A stretch of DNA of 64,000 nucleotides. It comes from Stenotrophomonas nitritireducens. Lineage in GTDB: Bacteria > Pseudomonadota > Gammaproteobacteria > Xanthomonadales > Xanthomonadaceae. The stretch covers positions 1-64,000 of the forward strand of contig NZ_LDJG01000018.1 in NCBI RefSeq assembly GCF_001431425.1. Direction: 5' to 3'. How positions within the stretch are numbered: position 1 is the stretch's first letter; every line of letters starts with the position of its first letter. The position numbers and the translations under genes are program-made. Below, piece by piece: positions 56,563-64,000 of the stretch. The notes below the pieces were generated by a model that had not been told where the DNA came from, searched no databases, and saw nothing but the letters and a program-made list of their open reading frames with translations.

Positions 56563-58155
56563 ATGATCAAGCGGTGCTTGCTGGTGTTGGGCATGGGGCT
56601 GGCGTTCGCCGGCAATGCGGCCGCGGCCGAGCAGGTGGACCTGGACATGGTGGGCAGGATCCGCCAGGAAGCCTTCCACCGCTCGCAGGTGATGGATACG
56701 TTCTCCTACCTCACCGAAAGCATCGGCCCGCGCCTGACCAACTCGCCGGCCATGGCCCGGGCCAACGACTGGACCCGGCAGAAGTTCGGCGAATGGGGCC
56801 TGGTCGACGCGCATGACGAGGCCTTCGACGGCTTCGGCCGCGGCTGGGAATTCGATTCGGCCAGCGTGGAGATGCTGGAGCCGCGCGTGACCCAGCTGTA
56901 CGCGCTGCCCAAGGCGTGGACGCCCGGCACCAAGGGCACCGTGGAAGGCGAGGTGATCAAGGTCGAGATCAAGAAGCTGGCCGACCTGGAGAAGTACAAG
57001 GGCAAGCTGCGCGGCAAGATCCTGCTGCTGGGCGATGCGCGCGAGTACAAGCGCGGCACCGAGCCGGATTCGCACCGCCACGACGCCACCTCGCTGGAAG
57101 GGCTGCAGGAATTCACCATTCCCAAGTCCATGGACAAGGACCGCGCCAAGCGGCTCAAGGAGTACGCCGAGCGCCAGGAACTGACCCGCGCCATCAACGC
57201 GTTCCTCGCCGAAGAGGGCGCGCTGGCGGCCATCAGCATCAGCGGCTGGGACAACGGCATCATCCGCGTCGGCGGCGGCGGTTCGCGCAAGGCCGGCGAG
57301 CCGGTGGGTATTCCCGAGCTGGCGATGATCGCCGAGCACTACAACCAGCTGGCGCGCGCGCTGGAGCGCAAGCAGCCGGTGAAGCTGCGGGTCAATGTCG
57401 ATGCGCGCTTCACCGACGAGACCGACCAGCCGGGCCACAACACGGTCGCCGAGATCCGCGGCAGCAGCAAGGCCGACGAGATCGTGATGCTGGGCGCGCA
57501 CATGGATTCCTGGCACACCGGCACCGGCGCGGCCGACAACGCCGCCGGCGTGGCGGTGATGATGGAGGCCATGCGCATCCTCAAGGCGGTGGGCGCCAAG
57601 CCCAGGCGGACCATCCGCGTGGCGCTGTGGAGCGGCGAGGAGCAGGGCCTGATCGGCTCGCAGGCGTACGTGGCAAAGCACTTCGCGCACTATCCCGAAC
57701 CCACCGACCCGGCGCAGAAGGCGTTGCCGGCCTCGCTGCGCGAGCCGACCGGCCCGCTGCGGAAGCTGCGCGACTACGAGAAGTTCTCCGTGTACTTCAA
57801 CATGGACAACGGCTCGGGCCGCTTCCGTGGCATCTACGCGCAGGAGAACATCGCCGCGATGCCGATCTTCGAGGCGTGGCTGAAGCCGTTCAACGACGTC
57901 GGCGCCACCAGCGTGGTCACCCGCAACACCGGCAGCACCGACCACATCAGCTTCGACCGCGTCGGCCTGCCGGGCTTCCAGTTCATCCAGGACCGGCTGG
58001 ACTATTTCAGCAACGTCCACCACAGCAACCTGGACACCTGGGACCATGCCGAGGCGGAAGACCTGAAGCAGGCCGCGGCGATCGTCGCCTCGTTCGTCTA
58101 CAACGCCGCGATGCGCGAGGAGAAGATGCCGCGCAAGCCGCTGCTGGAAGACTGA
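56563..58155 (+). CDS. secreted M28-family zinc aminopeptidase
   Basis: A 530-residue exported peptidase with signal peptide MIKRCLLVLGMGLAFAGNAA. An apical PA-like insert (residues about 125-250) precedes the M28 zinc domain. That domain shows H313-M-D315 in LGAHMDSWHTG, the bridging Asp in GAADNAAGV, the Glu pair in WSGEEQGLIGS, and a final His region DHISFDRVGLPGF and VHHSNLDTWDH. GGGGAAAG before the ATG at 56563 sets the start. The TAGACT -10 candidate upstream shares a 15-base block with the S9 peptidase gene at 10484. A strong terminator follows. Confidence 0.9.
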   Translation: MIKRCLLVLGMGLAFAGNAAAAEQVDLDMVGRIRQEAFHRSQVMDTFSYLTESIGPRLTNSPAMARANDWTRQKFGEWGLVDAHDEAFDGFGRGWEFDSASVEMLEPRVTQLYALPKAWTPGTKGTVEGEVIKVEIKKLADLEKYKGKLRGKILLLGDAREYKRGTEPDSHRHDATSLEGLQEFTIPKSMDKDRAKRLKEYAERQELTRAINAFLAEEGALAAISISGWDNGIIRVGGGGSRKAGEPVGIPELAMIAEHYNQLARALERKQPVKLRVNVDARFTDETDQPGHNTVAEIRGSSKADEIVMLGAHMDSWHTGTGAADNAAGVAVMMEAMRILKAVGAKPRRTIRVALWSGEEQGLIGSQAYVAKHFAHYPEPTDPAQKALPASLREPTGPLRKLRDYEKFSVYFNMDNGSGRFRGIYAQENIAAMPIFEAWLKPFNDVGATSVVTRNTGSTDHISFDRVGLPGFQFIQDRLDYFSNVHHSNLDTWDHAEAEDLKQAAAIVASFVYNAAMREEKMPRKPLLED

Positions 58156-58172
58156 GCGCGCTGCAACAGGGA

Positions 58173-58207
58173 AACGACGAAGGGCCGCATTGCGGCCCTT
58201 CGTCGTT
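58173..58207 (+). terminator. intrinsic terminator after the M28 gene
   Basis: A 16-bp perfect stem AACGACGAAGGGCCGC/GCGGCCCTTCGTCGTT with a three-base loop, followed by CTG; the T-rich right arm and A-rich left arm allow use in both directions. Confidence 0.85.
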
Positions 58208-58398
58208 CTGTTCCGGAGTGGCGACCGGCTGCTGGCCGGACAGGGGTTTTACTGCGGTATGGAAGACGCTGCCGACCAGCGACCAGCGACATCCGTCACG
58301 GCCCGCATCTGCGCGCAGGAGCGGGTCGCGCCGGTGATCGTTGTTCTGTGCAGGGCATCCGTTGGCGGTGCCGGCTCTCCCGCTCGTACCGCAACCCG

Positions 58399-58469
58399 GT
58401 AGTACCGGCCGCTGGCCGGCAACCGCGATGGCAATGATCCCGAGGCTGCCGGCCAGCAGCCGGCACTAC
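58399..58469. repeat. REP doublet at the end of the 58466 gene
   Basis: GTAGTACCGGCCGCTGGCCGG from 58399 and, on the other strand, GTAGTGCCGGCTGCTGGCCGG reading down from 58469. They are two inverted copies of one GTAG-headed REP with a short spacer. The second GTAG provides the stop codon of the 129-residue membrane protein gene. Between 58208 and 58398 nothing else is seen. Confidence 0.85.
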
Positions 58470-58855
58470 CCGGCTGTATTCCGCGCCGCGCGGTGGACGC
58501 CGGCCAGCTTGAACGCGAGCACGGTGCCGAGGTAGCCGCTGCCGGTCAGCAGCAGGTTCCACAGGACGCGGCCGAGCGGCCGGGTCGTGCCGTGGGCGAA
58601 GGCATCGACCACGGCGATGGCGGCGGGGTGCAGCACGCGCCGGGTGAAGAGCGCCGCGCATGGCGCGATCCGTTCCCGGTAGACGTCGAGCAGCTGCAGG
58701 CCCGCCAGGCCCAGCAGCAGTTCAAGGCCGAGCGCGTCGAGCAGCGGGACCAGCAGGCGCAGTTCCCGGTGGCTGACGAAGGCAAGGATCAGCACCCAGG
58801 TGAGGATCTGGAAGGCCCGCTTCCAGAGTTTCCGGTTCCTGAAGATCGCGCGCAT
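58466..58855 (-). CDS. small membrane protein of unknown function
   Basis: A 129-residue protein with a basic N-terminus and three or four hydrophobic helices (RAFQILTWVLILAFVSH, LLVPLLDALGLELLLGLAGL, VLWNLLLTGSGYLGTVLAF). I do not recognise a family. It follows the thioesterase gene by 21 bp and so is the third gene of the uvrA operon. Its TAG stop is contributed by a REP head. Confidence 0.6.
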   Translation of the reverse strand: MRAIFRNRKLWKRAFQILTWVLILAFVSHRELRLLVPLLDALGLELLLGLAGLQLLDVYRERIAPCAALFTRRVLHPAAIAVVDAFAHGTTRPLGRVLWNLLLTGSGYLGTVLAFKLAGVHRAARNTAG

Positions 58856-58876
58856 GGCGGGCCCGGTGCGGTCGAA

Positions 58877-59283
58877 TCAGGTGGACGCGGCGCGCACCGC
58901 ATCCGGCAGCGGCGCGCTCCTGCCGGTCTGCGTATCCATCCACACCACCACCACGTTGCCGTCGGAGTACAGCTTGGCGGGGTCCTTCTGATCGACGATG
59001 CGGTGGCCGATGGTCACGCTGCTGTTGCCCAGGCGCTCGACGAACAGTTCGACGACGATGTCGTGGGGCCACTCGATCGGCAGGCGGTAGTTGATGTTGG
59101 TGTTGGCCACCACCGGCGCGATGCGGTCGGTCATCGATATGCCTTCCACGCCCAGCATCCAGCGCACGCGCGCCTCTTCCAGGTAGGAAACGTACTTGGC
59201 GTTGTTGACGTGGCCCATCGCGTCCATGTCGCGCCAGCGCACGCTGATCGGCACGCGGGCCAGGTGCTTGTGTTCGGTGCTCA

Positions 59284-59284
<1 letters not shown>
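58877..59284 (-). CDS. acyl-CoA thioesterase, 4-hydroxybenzoyl-CoA thioesterase fold
   Basis: A 135-residue hotdog-fold thioesterase. The active-site stretch WRDMDAMGHVNNAKYVSYLE is typical of the YbgC/FcbC-like family. Probably hydrolyses acyl-CoA esters; the specific acyl group is unknown. Its ATG overlaps the uvrA stop by one base (TGATG), so it is translationally coupled to a DNA repair gene with no obvious shared function. Confidence 0.88.
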
Positions 59285-62241
<2,957 letters not shown>

Positions 62242-62500
62242 GGGAAGTCCGGTCTTGGCCGCGGCCGGCGGTGCCGGACGCGGAGGGGGCAGGGGAGTGC
62301 AGCTGACGGCAGTCGATCAGCCTAGCGAGCTTGCGATTTGGGGGCAATTGCCGGAATTGCCAGTGCGCATGCCGGTCCGCGGCCGCGGTGCGGGCCATTG
62401 TTCATGATGCACATCCGCATGCGCCCCGTCCGGGCGGCTTCGCCGTGGAAAACGGCCGTCCTGCCGCTCTCCAGGCCCGGTTTCCCGGTCCTGGGGCGAC

Positions 62501-62530
62501 TTGACCCGGGGGATGGCCTGCCAGTAAAAT
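62501..62530 (+). promoter_or_regulatory. sigma-70 promoter of rplU-rpmA
   Basis: TTGACC (62501-62506) and TAAAAT (62525-62530), each five of six to consensus, with an 18-bp spacer, 62 bp before rplU. The best consensus promoter in the window, as expected for ribosomal protein genes. The rest of 62242-62500 shows no gene. Confidence 0.82.
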
Positions 62531-62592
62531 CCCGCTTCTGTCCGCCCTCGATGGTGGGTAGATCCCAAGAATAACTACAGAAGAGACATCCC

Positions 62593-62901
62593 ATGTATGC
62601 AGTCCTGGTAACTGGCGGCAAGCAGTACCGCGTCGCGCAGGGTGAAACCCTCCGCGTCGAGAAACTCGAAGCCGAAGCCGGCAGCGAAATCAAGTTCGAC
62701 ACCGTCCTGATGCTCGGCGACGCCGACGGCATCAAGATCGGCGATGCCCTGAAGGGCGCTTCGGTGACCGCCAAGGTCGTGGCCCACGGCCGCGCCGAGA
62801 AGGTGAAGATCATCAAGTTCCGCCGGCGCAAGCACCACATGAAGCGCCAGGGCCATCGCCAGTACTACACCGAAATCGAAATCACCGGCATCGCCGGCTA
62901 A
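62593..62901 (+). CDS. rplU: 50S ribosomal protein L21
   Basis: A 102-residue ribosomal protein that binds 23S rRNA. The start [18 protein letters not shown] and the basic end [20 protein letters not shown] are diagnostic. Followed after 18 bp by rpmA, the usual order; expressed from the strong promoter at 62501. Confidence 0.98.
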   Translation: MYAVLVTGGKQYRVAQGETLRVEKLEAEAGSEIKFDTVLMLGDADGIKIGDALKGASVTAKVVAHGRAEKVKIIKFRRRKHHMKRQGHRQYYTEIEITGIAG

Positions 62902-62919
62902 TCCCAAGGAGAATCCGTC

Positions 62920-63180
62920 ATGGCACATAAAAAGGGCGTAGGCTCCTCGCGCAACGGCCGCGATTCCAACCCGAAATACCTGGGCGTCAAGATCTTCGGT
63001 GGCCAGGCCATCGAAGCCGGCAACATCATCGTGCGCCAGCGCGGCACCCAGTTCCATCCGGGCGCCGGCGTCGGCCTGGGTCGTGACCACACGCTGTTCG
63101 CGCTGGTCGACGGCAAGGTCGAGTTCTCGGTGAAGGGCGCCAACAAGCGCCGCACCGTCAGCGTCGTCGCGGAAGTCTGA
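62920..63180 (+). CDS. rpmA: 50S ribosomal protein L27
   Basis: An 86-residue ribosomal protein whose N-terminus reaches the peptidyl-transferase centre. [20 protein letters not shown] is the standard start, without the cleavable extension found in Firmicutes. AAGGAG lies eight bases before the ATG. In many genomes obgE follows; here a terminator and an unrelated lipoprotein gene come next. Confidence 0.98.
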   Translation: MAHKKGVGSSRNGRDSNPKYLGVKIFGGQAIEAGNIIVRQRGTQFHPGAGVGLGRDHTLFALVDGKVEFSVKGANKRRTVSVVAEV

Positions 63181-63230
63181 TCTCCCGCACGCGCAGGCGC
63201 CCATGCCGCGGTGTGGGCGCCGCCGACGAG

Positions 63231-63257
63231 AGCCCCGCTTCGGCGGGGCTTGTCGTT
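63231..63257 (+). terminator. intrinsic terminator after rpmA
   Basis: AGCCCCGC-TTCG-GCGGGGCT, an 8-bp stem with a UUCG tetraloop, followed by TGTCGTTT. Confidence 0.8.
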
Positions 63258-63308
63258 TCCAGGTGATCCGCGCGCCCGTTATGGGGCGCGGCTGGGCAGG
63301 AGTCAGGG

Positions 63309-64000
63309 ATGGTGAAGCGTTGTTGGGGCGTGGCCCTGCTGTCCGGCCTGCTGGCCTGCACGGGATGCGCCGCCGATATTCCCAGCGACCGCGCCACCCT
63401 GACGGTGGCCGGGCCGTTGGCATCGTTGCAGGCCGATACCCTGACGCTTCCGCCGGGTTCGCCGCAGTTGCCTGCCCTGCTGGCAGATCCGGCGGGCTGG
63501 CAGCCGGAGCCTGCCGCCGAAGGCGTCGAGCGCAGCAGTGTCCGCGGCGATTTCGATGCCGATGGCTGGTTGCGCACCTCGGTTTTCAGCTGGGACGACA
63601 GCCGCGGCTGGGAAGTCCACATGGCATACGGTGAGGGCGGGCGCACGCCGCCGGCCACGGTGCGGATCTGGATGCAGGCGCCGCGAGGCAGCGGGCAGCC
63701 GGACTGGCCGATGGGCGAGGGCACGGTCCGCTATGCTGGCGCCACGCGCATCCTGAGCTATAAAGGCCGGCGTCCCGGCGCCGAAGGCCGCGAGGACTTT
63801 GAAAGAAGCTTGACCCTGGGTCCATCCCACTGGGTCGAGCTGGAAGAATCGACCAGCGTCGCGCCCGATGGCGCCGCCGTCCGCAAGCGCCGCCAGGTCA
63901 TGGCGCGCGACGCGCAGGGGCGTCCAGTGGACGACGCGGAGTTGCTGGATGGCGCGGAATACCGCGTCTCCAACCAGTATTTCCTGCCCGACGGGCAGGG
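63309..64000 (+). CDS. putative lipoprotein, 3' end beyond the window
   Basis: The frame from the ATG at 63309 is open to the right window edge (at least 230 residues), with no stop. The N-terminus MVKRCWGVALLSGLLACTGC is a lipoprotein signal with a Cys at residue 17 as the likely lipidation site. The mature part has DFDADGWLRTSVFSWDDS and several Trp-rich strands, suggesting a periplasmic beta-rich protein; I do not recognise the family. AGGAG is found upstream of the ATG. Confidence 0.65.
   Translation, partial: MVKRCWGVALLSGLLACTGCAADIPSDRATLTVAGPLASLQADTLTLPPGSPQLPALLADPAGWQPEPAAEGVERSSVRGDFDADGWLRTSVFSWDDSRGWEVHMAYGEGGRTPPATVRIWMQAPRGSGQPDWPMGEGTVRYAGATRILSYKGRRPGAEGREDFERSLTLGPSHWVELEESTSVAPDGAAVRKRRQVMARDAQGRPVDDAELLDGAEYRVSNQYFLPDGQ

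Overview
The window is chromosomal DNA of a high-G+C gammaproteobacterium, most likely of the Xanthomonadales (Lysobacteraceae; a Pseudoxanthomonas-, Stenotrophomonas- or Luteimonas-like organism). This is inferred from many secreted S9, M13 and M28 peptidases, a TonB-dependent receptor, GTAG-headed REP elements of the Stenotrophomonas type, and a housekeeping set (mfd, uvrA, rplU-rpmA, gpmA, rlmJ, creBC/creD) encoded by G/C-ending codons. I saw no tRNA, rRNA or CRISPR array.

Region 1 (1-10.3 kb) reads as a D-amino-acid or peptidoglycan-peptide scavenging locus: a DmpA-like (P1/S58) peptidase, a class A beta-lactamase-like hydrolase with a rebuilt omega loop, a LuxR-type regulator, the DgcN-DgcA pair for D-glutamate catabolism, an S12 serine hydrolase and a TonB-dependent receptor. 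A CGGG-N5-CCCG palindrome with matching flanks lies upstream of both dgcNA and the receptor gene, which suggests one regulon.

Region 2 (10.3-33.9 kb) is core and metabolic: two S9 peptidases alternate with POT and OPT peptide transporters, then come a DUF819 membrane protein, a tandem REP array, cstA with its small partner, two pirins around aqpZ, endonuclease V, gpmA, an XRE regulator, a PilZ protein, an AraC regulator divergent from a fosmidomycin-resistance-type MFS pump, a VOC protein and a PepO-type lipoprotein peptidase.

Two lower-G+C insertions carry the least familiar genes. Island A (about 33.9-36.57 kb) encodes a beta-CASP (RNase J-like) metallo-hydrolase and a protein with a candidate PD-(D/E)XK nuclease core. 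Island B (about 42.3-45.2 kb) is an operon of three overlapping genes: a ParA-like ATPase and two unrecognised proteins. Between them lie cardiolipin synthase, an HD-GYP protein and mfd.

Region 3 (45.2-64 kb) holds a GNAT protein, rlmJ divergent from creB, then creC (parted from creB by a long repeat), a GGDEF-EAL protein, and creD behind a near-perfect CreB box. After these come a GNAT-nitrilase pair, an M28 peptidase, a uvrA-thioesterase-membrane protein operon, rplU-rpmA behind a clear sigma-70 promoter, and a lipoprotein gene running off the end. Three genes in this region take their TAG stop from the GTAG head of a REP element, and three have a -10 box exactly placed for leaderless mRNA.
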